NCBI GenBank assembly: GCA_045580645.1 | Contig: JAZNOG010000090.1 | Span: forward strand, 1 to 8,830 | DNA: 8,830 nucleotides | Origin: HGM10836 sp045580645 | GTDB lineage: Bacteria; Bacillota_I; Bacilli_A; RF39; UBA660 | Direction of reading: 5' to 3' | Part shown: positions 1-6,668 of the stretch, piece after piece | Position numbering within the stretch: the stretch's first letter is position 1 | Layout: each line of letters starts with the position of its first letter | The notes under the pieces: generated by a model | Told to the model about the DNA's origin: nothing | The model's database searches: none | The model's input: the letters and a program-made list of their open reading frames with translations, nothing else | Program-made: the position numbers and the translations under genes

Positions 1-237
1 TTAGATAAGTTAAATATTGTTAATTATAAAATATGTAATGATCAACATATTTGGAATTTAGTATTATTAGATGGTGAGTGGCTACATTTAGATTTAACAT
101 GGGATGATCCTGTAACTTCTGATAATTCAGATCGTTTAGAAGTATTATTTTTCCTTATAACAGATGTTAGATTAAAAGAACTTAATATAAAACAACATGA
201 TTATGATAAAAATGTTTACTTAGAACTTTCAAAATAA
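1..237 (+). CDS. Transglutaminase-like protein, C-terminal fragment (5' end outside window)
   Basis: The frame is open from base 1 and ends at TAA 235-237, giving 78 residues of a longer protein. The sequence HIWNLVLLDGEWLHLDLTWDDP (residues 16-37, seen as HIWNL...LDGEW then HLDLTWDDP) matches the second half of the transglutaminase-like (papain-fold) core, in which the His of HxWN and the Asp of the following HxD..WDDP are two members of a Cys-His-Asp triad. The nucleophilic Cys would lie upstream of the window. In Bacillota such domains occur in secreted or cell-wall proteins, either as proteases or as crosslinking enzymes. Which applies here, and whether there is a signal peptide, cannot be seen. 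The gene is convergent with miaA, and its stop codon lies inside its own terminator. Confidence 0.8.
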   Translation, partial: LDKLNIVNYKICNDQHIWNLVLLDGEWLHLDLTWDDPVTSDNSDRLEVLFFLITDVRLKELNIKQHDYDKNVYLELSK

Positions 238-248
238 AGTTCTTTTTT
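222..248 (+). terminator. Intrinsic terminator of the transglutaminase-like gene
   Basis: AGAACTTT (222-229) pairs perfectly with AAAGTTCT (236-243). The loop is 6 nt (230-235), and a T run follows through 248. The stop codon TAA (235-237) lies at the loop and second-arm junction, so the terminator is built into the end of the gene. Confidence 0.8.
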
Positions 249-253
249 GTTCA

Positions 254-279
254 CAAAAAAAGCAAGTATAAAACTTACT
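254..279 (-). terminator. Intrinsic terminator of the kinase-fold/miaA unit
   Basis: On the minus strand AGTAAGT (279-273) pairs with ACTTGCT (267-261) in 7 bp with one U-G wobble. The loop is 5 nt, followed directly by seven T (260-254). The first stem base is the last base of the miaA stop codon region (279). It faces the terminator at 222-248, so the two convergent units are closed within about 60 bp. Confidence 0.75.
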
Positions 280-1001
280 TATTTATTTTCCTCTAAAACA
301 TCTTTTACAATATCTTCAAATGAAATTTCGTCTATATCATACCAATTGATATCCTCAAATTGATTATTAAAAAACGTATATTGTCTTTTTGCATATCTTC
401 TTGAAGATTGCTTTATTTTTTCAATTGCTTCTTCCTTAGTTATTTTATTATCAAAATACTCATAAAGCTCCTTATATCCTATAGCGAAGTTAATAGCTCT
501 TGTTCTTATCCCATTATCATATAAACTTTTAACTTCCTCAAGTAACCCTTCATCTAACATTTTATCTACTCTTCTATTAATATTATTATATAGAAGTTCT
601 CTATTTCTTGTTAAACCAATTAATTTAAAATCATATAATTTTTTATTACTATTTTTTATTTCATTAAACGTATAATCATAAAGTAAAGCTTTTAAATATA
701 AACCTGTTCCCCCTACTAAAATTATGTTCTTTTTATTTTTTTGTAACTTTTCGATTAATTTTCTTACATCTTTTTGATAATCATAAACTGAGTAGTCTTC
801 ATTAACGCTTATTATATCAAACATGTGATGAGGGATATCTTGTTTTTCATGTTCTTTAATTTTAGCTACACCAATATTAAGTTCCTTATATATTTGCATA
901 CTATCACAATTAATAATTTCTGCATTTTTTATTTTATTAGCAAGCATTATACTAAGTTTAGTTTTACCAACACCTGTCGGACCAATTACTGCATATATCA
1001 T
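279..1001 (-). CDS. miaA: tRNA dimethylallyltransferase MiaA, internally shortened
   Basis: MiaA transfers a dimethylallyl group from DMAPP to N6 of A37 in tRNAs reading codons that begin with U, in the cytosol. Visible family motifs are the P-loop GPTGVGKT (7-14), DSMQIYK (33-39), GGTGLYLKALLYDY (97-110), RELLYNNINRRVD (134-146), AIGYKEL (about 172-178) and RRYAKRQYTFF near the C terminus. At 240 residues it is well below the usual 300-320. The shortfall lies between TFNE (111-114) and YDFKLIGL (123-130), where other MiaA proteins carry a helical tRNA-contacting insertion and a HPND..R..RALE motif, about 65-70 residues. The frame is continuous, so this is not a frameshift. The start is ATG with AAGGAG 6 nt upstream, inside the end of the preceding gene with a 2-nt gap, so the two are co-transcribed. 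Confidence 0.9.
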   Translation of the reverse strand: MIYAVIGPTGVGKTKLSIMLANKIKNAEIINCDSMQIYKELNIGVAKIKEHEKQDIPHHMFDIISVNEDYSVYDYQKDVRKLIEKLQKNKKNIILVGGTGLYLKALLYDYTFNEIKNSNKKLYDFKLIGLTRNRELLYNNINRRVDKMLDEGLLEEVKSLYDNGIRTRAINFAIGYKELYEYFDNKITKEEAIEKIKQSSRRYAKRQYTFFNNQFEDINWYDIDEISFEDIVKDVLEENK

Positions 1002-1003
1002 AA

Positions 1004-1738
1004 TTATCTCCTTCTAACAAAGACCTTATCTACTTCACTTATATTATTAATTTTTCTATCAGCGTAGCTGCTTATTTGAATTTGTAATTCTTCCAAAAAG
1101 TTACTTAATAACGTTTCTGGGTTTTCTTCACGTAAAATAAGTTGATATAACTTTCTTAAATACGAATTTTGATTAATAAAACTAATTAAATTATAATTTG
1201 TCATACCATTTTTTACAATATAATCTACTATTGCTTTATTAAACTGTAATATATTATGAGAATTACAAGAGTCTTCTGATAATAAATCTAATTTAAAATA
1301 ATCATCTGTGTCAATTATATAAAACCTCTTATTAAAAATTATATTTCTTGATGAAACATTACTAGTATAAATCTTTTTCTTAGACAATTCTCTTGTATCT
1401 TCATAAACATCAGCTATTCCACTTATAAGTTTATCAAATGTCATTGTTTGTCTTTGAACTTCTAAATTTTTTCCTCTTATATAATTTGCAGTATATCCCA
1501 AAACCTTTCCGCTTCGATCACTTATTAATCTATCCGGAAATATATATGTTCTATTTTTTATTCCAGTTATTGGAATTAAATTTTCAACACAATAACACTC
1601 ATCATCAAACAAATCTTTTTTATATACTTTTAAAGTTTCTCCACTAGTTAATAAATAACATTTTGCATATTTACCTTCCCCATCTTTAATAGGAGAACAC
1701 CAAAATTTTTCATCATTAACCATTATTCTTCTTTTCAT
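1004..1738 (-). CDS. Kinase-fold protein, possible pseudokinase
   Basis: A 244-residue cytosolic protein with no signal or membrane segment. It reads like a small, degenerate protein-kinase/aminoglycoside-kinase fold. A Gly-rich stretch, DGEGKYAKCY (19-28), is followed by TLKVYKK with a candidate ATP-binding Lys37. A hinge-like LGYTANYIRGKNL spans 80-92. A catalytic-loop-like SNVSSRNIIF (126-135) is followed by YIIDTDDY (140-147), whose Asp143 fits the DFG position. Where active kinases have HxD, this protein has Asn127, while the loop Asn132 is kept. It may be inactive or use an unusual mechanism. The start was chosen at 1738 because GGGGAG lies 8 nt upstream; an upstream in-frame start at 1846 would run through the mutL terminator and the promoter. 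It is the first gene of a two-gene unit with miaA. The substrate is unknown, and the fold call rests on motif pattern only. Confidence 0.7.
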   Translation of the reverse strand: MKRRIMVNDEKFWCSPIKDGEGKYAKCYLLTSGETLKVYKKDLFDDECYCVENLIPITGIKNRTYIFPDRLISDRSGKVLGYTANYIRGKNLEVQRQTMTFDKLISGIADVYEDTRELSKKKIYTSNVSSRNIIFNKRFYIIDTDDYFKLDLLSEDSCNSHNILQFNKAIVDYIVKNGMTNYNLISFINQNSYLRKLYQLILREENPETLLSNFLEELQIQISSYADRKINNISEVDKVFVRRR

Positions 1739-1746
1739 ATTATTTT

Positions 1747-1752
1747 CTCCCC
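1747..1752 (-). promoter_or_regulatory. Ribosome binding site fixing the kinase-fold start
   Basis: GGGGAG on the minus strand with 8 nt to ATG at 1738. It lies downstream of the promoter at 1761-1789, which rules out the longer reading from 1846. Confidence 0.8.
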
Positions 1753-1760
1753 GAAGCAAA

Positions 1761-1789
1761 ATTATATCATTTATTTTGAAATATGTCAA
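1761..1789 (-). promoter_or_regulatory. Consensus housekeeping-sigma promoter of the kinase-fold/miaA unit
   Basis: On the minus strand, TTGACA (1789-1784) and TATAAT (1766-1761) are both perfect consensus with a 17-bp spacer. The predicted transcript starts near 1753-1754, giving a leader of only about 15 nt that carries the GGGGAG site. The -35 box overlaps the last bases of the U-tract of the mutL terminator, so termination of mutL and initiation of the next unit are packed together. Confidence 0.88.
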
Positions 1790-1837
1790 AAAAAGAAAAA
1801 AATGTTTAAAGTTACATTGCCCTTTTAAACATTTTTT
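1788..1837 (-). terminator. Intrinsic terminator formed by the 3' end of mutL
   Basis: On the minus strand the arm 1837-1824 pairs perfectly over 14 bp with 1810-1797. The 13-nt loop (1823-1811) contains the mutL stop codon (1814-1812). The U-tract continues through 1796-1788 with one C. The first arm encodes the last residues of MutL, so the coding sequence and the terminator share bases. Confidence 0.88.
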
Positions 1838-3548
1838 CAAGTTCATATTTAGTATGAACTATAATTGTTGGCCTTCCATGCGGACAAGTCCAAGGGTTGC
1901 CTGTTTTACTAAGCCTTATAATAAGTTCATTCATTTCCTCTAAAGATATGTGTTCATTTGCCTTTATCGACATCTTACATGCCAAAGTTATTGCTATTTT
2001 TTCATTAAACTTTTCTTTTGAAAAATCATCTGTGGCAATTATTACCTCAACTATTTTTCTAATTTGTTCTTCTTTCCTTATCCAAGCAGGATGACTTCTT
2101 ATAATAATTGTATTAAATCCAAATTCTTCATATTTAAAATTTAATCTATCTAAAACATTAAAATTATCTTTTAATAAAATATATTCTTTATTAGAAAGTT
2201 CTATTTTTATAGGCACAAGCAAGTCTATCATTTGATTATTTTCTTTTCCTAATTCTTCTTTATAATATTCATAATTTATTCTCTCATTTGCGGCATGTTG
2301 ATCAATTATATACATACCATCTTCATTTTCTCCAATTATATAAGTCCCATGAACAAGTGCAAGTGGATTAATCATTTTAAATCTTACTTCATCCTCTTTT
2401 TTTTCATAAGAAGTTTCTTCTTCTGAAACATTAAAATCAAAACTAATTTCTTCAAACTCTGGCTTAATTATTTCTTTTTCTTTAAAATCAACTTCAGTAT
2501 TAATAGTAGTAACTCTATCAATATTCACTATAGGCTTATCCTCATATTTTGCCTCAGGAATTAAAGTTAATTTTTTAAGTGAATTTGATAAAGTTTCAAA
2601 AATAAGTTCCTTTAACTCTTCAATTTTAGAAAATTTAACATCCATTTTTGTCGGATGAATATTAACATCTATTATTGAAGAATCCGTTTCTATATTTAAA
2701 ATAACAATAGGATAACGATTTATTGGTAAATAAGTATGATATGCCTCCAAAATAGTTTTTATAATATCATTATTTCGAACATTTCTTCCATTTATTAAAA
2801 TAGTTATAAAATTTCTACTAGAACGATTTACTTCTGGATACGAAAAATATCCACTGATAGAATAATCATCATTTTCATTATTAAAAGGACTCATTTTTTT
2901 TGCTACTTCTAAACCATAAATACTATGTATTACTTTTAATAAATTACCACTTCCATCTGTTTTTAGCAACACTTTATCATTATTAGCAAGAGTAAATTTA
3001 ATTAAAGGATTTGATAAAGCCATTTTATTAACATATGAAATGATATTAGCTAGTTCTGAATTTAAACTTTTTAAATATTTTAATCTAGCTGGTGTATTAT
3101 AAAAAATATCTTGGACTGTAATAGTAGTTCCACGCCTTAAATCAGAAGAATTTATCTCTTTTAAATTGCCCCCTTCCACTAAAAGGAAAGTTCCATCTAT
3201 TTCATTAGAAGTTTTTATGCTCATTTTTGAAACAGACGCAATTGAAGGAAGCGCTTCTCCTCTAAAACCTAAAGTATTTATATTAAATAAATCTTCATCA
3301 TTATATAACTTACTAGTAGCATGTCTTTGTAAACATTCTACAGCATCTTTTTTATCCATTCCAATACCATTATCAGTTACTTTTATTTCCCTAATACCCG
3401 AATCTATTAAATCAATTTTTATTTCATCAGCTTTAGCATCAATTGAGTTTTCAACAAGTTCTTTTACAACATTCATTAAAGTTTCAACAACCTCTCCTGC
3501 TGCTATCTTATTGGAAAGGTTTTCATTCATTACTTTTATAATACTCAT
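1812..3548 (-). CDS. mutL: DNA mismatch repair protein MutL, endonuclease type
   Basis: MutL couples mismatch recognition by MutS to strand incision and excision. The N-terminal GHKL ATPase shows SNKIAAGEVV (12-21), KELVENSIDA (29-38, catalytic Glu30 and Asn34), DNGIGM (59-64), ATSKL (77-81) and GFRGEAL (94-100). The C-terminal dimerisation domain has the metal-binding endonuclease motif DQHAANERINYE (from Asp416), ACK (Cys524) and CPHGRP (555-560). It is therefore of the incising type, as in Bacillus, and not the E. coli type. At 578 residues it is slightly short for the family. The usual ERPASV after IAAGEVV reads ETLMNV here. The start aligns with other MutL N termini. GGAG lies 15 nt upstream, too far to act alone, and the pilin stop is 1 nt away, so translational coupling is likely. 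mutS is not in the window; mutL and miaA are common neighbours in Bacillota. Confidence 0.97.
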   Translation of the reverse strand: MSIIKVMNENLSNKIAAGEVVETLMNVVKELVENSIDAKADEIKIDLIDSGIREIKVTDNGIGMDKKDAVECLQRHATSKLYNDEDLFNINTLGFRGEALPSIASVSKMSIKTSNEIDGTFLLVEGGNLKEINSSDLRRGTTITVQDIFYNTPARLKYLKSLNSELANIISYVNKMALSNPLIKFTLANNDKVLLKTDGSGNLLKVIHSIYGLEVAKKMSPFNNENDDYSISGYFSYPEVNRSSRNFITILINGRNVRNNDIIKTILEAYHTYLPINRYPIVILNIETDSSIIDVNIHPTKMDVKFSKIEELKELIFETLSNSLKKLTLIPEAKYEDKPIVNIDRVTTINTEVDFKEKEIIKPEFEEISFDFNVSEEETSYEKKEDEVRFKMINPLALVHGTYIIGENEDGMYIIDQHAANERINYEYYKEELGKENNQMIDLLVPIKIELSNKEYILLKDNFNVLDRLNFKYEEFGFNTIIIRSHPAWIRKEEQIRKIVEVIIATDDFSKEKFNEKIAITLACKMSIKANEHISLEEMNELIIRLSKTGNPWTCPHGRPTIIVHTKYELEKMFKRAM

Positions 3549-3549
3549 A

Positions 3550-4071
3550 TTAGTTTAGTTGTTCTCCATAACATATTGAATTTTCATCTTCAAAGTCGTT
3601 AATAACTGTTTGACCATTACAAACTAGTTTTATACAATATGTTGTTTCTTTTGATGCTGTAATAGGACTTGCACATTTTGTTACTAATTTACCATTTTCT
3701 TCTTCTGTGGTAAGCATACATACTCCGTATTTTACTTTATCTTCTTCACTTAAATACTTATCTAAATATTCTCCTTTTACAATATATGCAATAATATCTT
3801 CACTATCTAAATCACATTCATTGTTATTATATGTTAATAAATTTGTAAATTTCAAATCTGAAATATTAATTTTTTTTCTTTTTGAAACACTATTTTCTAT
3901 ACGATAATTATCAAAAGCTGATGTAATCGATGATCTTAAACTTATTTTTTCTTTTTCATTTACATTTTTTCTATATCTAGATATTGAACCAATTGCAATA
4001 GTTCCTAATATTCCTAAAATTACTATAACTGCAAGAACCTCTACTAAAGTAAATCCTTTTTTATTTTTCAT
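3550..4071 (-). CDS. Type IV pilin-like protein (prepilin N-terminal motif)
   Basis: A 173-residue protein with the class III signal KNKKGFTLVEVLAVIVILG. Prepilin peptidase would cut after Gly6, leaving N-methylated Phe and Glu5 of the mature chain, followed by a hydrophobic helix of about 20 residues. The rest is polar with a short basic stretch (KRKK, about 63-67) and six cysteines, all in the C-terminal half, which would suit disulfides outside the cell. It could be a major or minor pilin, a competence pseudopilin or a secretion pseudopilin; no assembly ATPase, platform protein or prepilin peptidase lies in the window. The start has GAGGTG 6 nt upstream. Its stop lies 1 nt before mutL, and the repeat-protein gene lies upstream beyond a terminator. 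Confidence 0.85.
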   Translation of the reverse strand: MKNKKGFTLVEVLAVIVILGILGTIAIGSISRYRKNVNEKEKISLRSSITSAFDNYRIENSVSKRKKINISDLKFTNLLTYNNNECDLDSEDIIAYIVKGEYLDKYLSEEDKVKYGVCMLTTEEENGKLVTKCASPITASKETTYCIKLVCNGQTVINDFEDENSICYGEQLN

Positions 4072-4089
4072 TTAAAACACCTCATATTT

Positions 4090-4118
4090 ATTATACAAAA
4101 AAAAGATAGAAATATCTA
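4090..4118 (-). promoter_or_regulatory. Possible promoter for the pilin-mutL unit
   Basis: A perfect TATAAT (4095-4090) follows the T-run of the upstream terminator, with TAGATA (4118-4113, 4 of 6 matches to TTGACA) 17 bp away inside the terminator loop. The transcript would start almost at the ribosome site (4083-4078), an unusually short leader. Weak because A/T-rich matches are frequent here. Confidence 0.35.
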
Positions 4119-4137
4119 TTAAATTATTCTATCTTTT
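4097..4137 (-). terminator. Intrinsic terminator of the repeat surface-protein gene
   Basis: On the minus strand AAAAGATAGAA (4137-4127) pairs with TTCTATCTTTT (4111-4101) in a perfect 11-bp stem. The loop is 15 nt, and the T-run continues to 4097. It begins 11 nt after the stop at 4148. Confidence 0.8.
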
Positions 4138-4147
4138 ATATTATTTT

Positions 4148-6478
4148 TTATTCTGGTGTTCCTGTTGTTATGGTTACTTCATTATATACAGTTCCGTAAC
4201 TATCAGTATAGCTAGGCACTTTTCCGGTTACAAAGTTATATGTTGATGTTGTTGAATTTTGTATTCCTTGGGTTACATAATACCATTTAAATTTCTTCCC
4301 TGAATTATTATATATAGTAGTTAAACTAATATTACTATCATAAGTTCCATCTGTTGTATGATAATTTCGAGTATAAAATGCTCTTTCACCTATTCCTGTT
4401 GTTTCTGTTAAATTAGAATTTTCTCCAATCACTACATAACTTAGGTTGTTACCATAAAATGCAAACTTTCCTATGGTCGTGACACTATCGGGGATTATTA
4501 CACTTGTGAGGTTGTTATTATAAAATGCATGGTCTTCGATAGTCGTGACGCTATTTGGGATAACTACACTTGTGAGGTTGTTATATGAAAATGCATTGTT
4601 TCCGATGGTTGTAATACTATGTGGTATGGTTATATTTTTATTTGCACCACCATAACTTATTATAGTTGTATAATCTATTTCTGCTATTCCATCAGAATTA
4701 TTATTTGTTCTTGCATAGATATAGGCTTGTTCATCTGGTAACAAATTATTATTAAATGCACCATTTCCGATGGTTGTAACACTATCAGGGATGGTTACAC
4801 TTGTAAGGTTGTTATTTTCAAATGCAGAGTTTCCTATTGTTGTGACACTATTTGGGATGACTACACTGGTGAGGTTGTTATTTTCAAATGCAGAGAATCC
4901 TATTGTTGTGACGCTATTGGGGATTGTTACACTTGTCAGGTTGTTATCGGAAAATGCATAAGATTCGATGCTTGTAACACTATTTGGGATGACTACACTG
5001 GTGAGGTTGTTAGATTCAAATGCCTGGTATCCGATGGTTGTGACACTATCTGGTATTACTACACTTGTGAGGTTGTTATTGTAAAATGCAGAGTCTTCGA
5101 TGGTTGTGACACTATCTGGGATATTCACACTTGTGAGGTTGTTATCATAAAATGCACCGTATCCGATGGTTGTGACACTATTGGGGATATTCACAATTGT
5201 GAGGTTGTTACGATAAAATGCCTGGTATCCGATGGTCGTGACACTATTTGGGATGACTACACTTGTAGTGTTATATCCATTATAAGTTTGTTTGTTAACA
5301 AAAGCATAATCTCCAATAGTAGTAACCGAATATCTTTCTGTTCCTATATCTAGTATTCCTGTTTGATCTAATGCATCTATTATTGGTGCTGCATTTGAAT
5401 ATCCATAATTAGATATAGACCATGTTACTAATTCATTCATTGTCATGCTTCCTAAGGCTTCACTTAGTTTACCTCCACCACAGATATCTCCTAGATATTC
5501 TGTTGTTACTGTTTGTCCTAAACTTTCAAAAGCTGATACTAATATTGCATTACATGAATTAACTTGGTCTTCGCTTGGATTTTCTATTATGTTAAATGAT
5601 GTTTGAAATTCCATTTTACTTGGTATGACCACATCCGTTATTACTGGATAACTTTCTGTATCTGCTATATATGTTGTAAGCGGTGTTATATTATATCCTT
5701 TACTATAATCTTTTGTATTACTCATTTGAGTTGTATTTCCTTCATAACATAAATAATCATCTATTTGTATTGTTTTATTTTCGTCGTTTGTTGTGTATGC
5801 AAAACAATACTCTGGTGTTTCATAACCTACATAGTTTTCATAACTATTTATGTTTATTCTAAATTTATATTGATATTTTGTTGTTTCATTCCAACTTGAT
5901 GAATCTACATTATAATCTATCCATGCTCTTAATCTATAGTTTGTTGTTATTGTATTTACTCCATAACTATGTGTATGACTTGTATAATATACCATTTTAT
6001 CATTTTCATTATTTATTGATGTTTCTAAATCACTTATTAATGTTACTGGTCTTACTACATTGTTTGTTGTAGTATTTTCTAAGTATACTTTTATTTGACT
6101 ACTTTCTAAAGATGTATATCCTTCATCTACACCAAGTGGTTCTAAACTTATTTCATAGTATACTGGAACACTAGGTTCATTTTCTTGTAATTCTATATTA
6201 CTTGTAATACTAAAATCAAAGTAATTACTTTGTGTTTTTCCTATTGTATCAGATGTTGGTAATGCATTTGTTATATCTATTACATTTGTATTTTCTGTAT
6301 AACTCATACTTACTACACCTGTTGTTATTGTATTTATTCCTCCAGTTTGTGTAAAAGTTACAATTGCATATGTTATTCCTACTACTATTGTTATTAGAAA
6401 TAATAATAAAGTTACTGGAATAATTTTTTTTAATCTATTATTTTCTTTTAAGTTATTTATCTTTTCTTTTATATTCAT
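4148..6478 (-). CDS. BspA-type leucine-rich repeat surface protein with TasA-like N-terminal region
   Basis: A 776-residue exported protein. A basic N terminus leads into a membrane segment (about 19-38, ending GITYA). This is either a signal anchor or a signal peptide cut after TYA. Residues about 40-215 look like the beta-rich domain of SipW-dependent TasA/camelysin proteins, with PVYYEISLEPL and YRLRAWIDYN; this is an inference from pattern. A four-cysteine linker (about 220-340) follows. The repeats have consensus NNLTSVVIPNSVTTIGxxAFxx, 22 residues each: eight at 402-577, then an insert with IYARTNNN and IISYGG, then about three more at 633-698. A Thr-rich C terminus carries no LPXTG motif or second membrane helix. 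BspA repeats are associated with adhesion. The start is ATG 6478, because AAGGAG abuts the alternative TTG at 6490 with no spacing. The repeats are visibly richer in G+C than neighbouring genes. Confidence 0.88.
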   Translation of the reverse strand: MNIKEKINNLKENNRLKKIIPVTLLLFLITIVVGITYAIVTFTQTGGINTITTGVVSMSYTENTNVIDITNALPTSDTIGKTQSNYFDFSITSNIELQENEPSVPVYYEISLEPLGVDEGYTSLESSQIKVYLENTTTNNVVRPVTLISDLETSINNENDKMVYYTSHTHSYGVNTITTNYRLRAWIDYNVDSSSWNETTKYQYKFRININSYENYVGYETPEYCFAYTTNDENKTIQIDDYLCYEGNTTQMSNTKDYSKGYNITPLTTYIADTESYPVITDVVIPSKMEFQTSFNIIENPSEDQVNSCNAILVSAFESLGQTVTTEYLGDICGGGKLSEALGSMTMNELVTWSISNYGYSNAAPIIDALDQTGILDIGTERYSVTTIGDYAFVNKQTYNGYNTTSVVIPNSVTTIGYQAFYRNNLTIVNIPNSVTTIGYGAFYDNNLTSVNIPDSVTTIEDSAFYNNNLTSVVIPDSVTTIGYQAFESNNLTSVVIPNSVTSIESYAFSDNNLTSVTIPNSVTTIGFSAFENNNLTSVVIPNSVTTIGNSAFENNNLTSVTIPDSVTTIGNGAFNNNLLPDEQAYIYARTNNNSDGIAEIDYTTIISYGGANKNITIPHSITTIGNNAFSYNNLTSVVIPNSVTTIEDHAFYNNNLTSVIIPDSVTTIGKFAFYGNNLSYVVIGENSNLTETTGIGERAFYTRNYHTTDGTYDSNISLTTIYNNSGKKFKWYYVTQGIQNSTTSTYNFVTGKVPSYTDSYGTVYNEVTITTGTPE
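4451..4582 (-). repeat. Second 66-bp tandem repeat block in the surface-protein gene
   Basis: Two complete 66-bp units begin at 4582 and 4516 (residues 633-676), each starting with the NNL codons. A degenerate third unit begins at 4450 (NNLSYVV). The units are in phase with each other but are separated from the larger block by an insert whose length is not a multiple of 66. Confidence 0.85.
4748..5275 (-). repeat. Main 66-bp tandem repeat array, eight units
   Basis: Eight consecutive 66-bp units start at 5275, 5209, 5143, 5077, 5011, 4945, 4879 and 4813. Each encodes one 22-residue leucine-rich unit. The motif AGGTTGTTA on the plus strand recurs at exact 66-base steps from 4806 to 5202. High DNA identity between units makes unequal recombination or slippage, and so changes in repeat number without loss of frame, plausible. 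Confidence 0.9.
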
Positions 6479-6490
6479 ATAGTTAGTCAA

Positions 6491-6496
6491 CTCCTT
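6491..6496 (-). promoter_or_regulatory. Ribosome binding site deciding the surface-protein start
   Basis: AAGGAG on the minus strand directly abuts an in-frame TTG (6490), too close to serve it. It lies 12 nt from ATG at 6478, which is therefore the chosen start despite the slightly long spacing. Confidence 0.7.
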
Positions 6497-6574
6497 CTTA
6501 TTTTATAAATATATCTTATCAAATAATTATTATTTATTTTTTATAATTATCTGATTATTTAACTTTTTTAAAGC

Positions 6575-6598
6575 AAAAAACTCAAAGCTTTACTTTGA
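6575..6598 (-). terminator. Terminator-like hairpin between the homopolymer and the surface-protein gene
   Basis: On the minus strand TCAAAG (6598-6593) pairs with CTTTGA (6587-6582) around a 5-nt loop, then one G and TTTTTT (6580-6575). It lies about 100 bp before the surface-protein start. It would stop transcripts arriving from the homopolymer region unless it is bypassed, so it may be an attenuator or the end of a short RNA. Confidence 0.5.
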
Positions 6599-6630
6599 TT
6601 ATTCTAATAGTATTAATTTTATATTTGAAA

Positions 6631-6668
6631 GTGCTAAAGATAAGGAATATACCTTATTTAAATAGCAC
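6631..6668. repeat. Nested inverted repeat abutting the C12 run
   Basis: GTGCTA (6631-6636) pairs with TAGCAC (6663-6668). Inside it, ATAAGG (6640-6645) pairs with CCTTAT (6652-6657) around a 6-nt loop. On the plus strand G6639 can pair with T6658 as a wobble. The last stem base is the first C of the homopolymer. Confidence 0.65.

Noticed and set aside
1739..1846. Longer N terminus for the kinase-fold gene starting at 1846
   Set aside because: It would translate the mutL terminator and the promoter region and overlap mutL; ATG 1738 has a good ribosome site.
3166..3558. A 130-codon open frame on the plus strand opposite mutL
   Set aside because: It lies antisense to the conserved MutL ATPase domain, has no ribosome site and has no protein-like motif; it mirrors mutL codons.
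4148..4210. C terminus of the surface protein checked for a sortase signal
   Set aside because: No LPXTG-like motif, hydrophobic helix or basic tail is present before the stop.
4443..5275. Regularly spaced repeats considered as a CRISPR array
   Set aside because: The 66-bp units are contiguous, in frame and encode leucine-rich repeats; there are no unique spacers.
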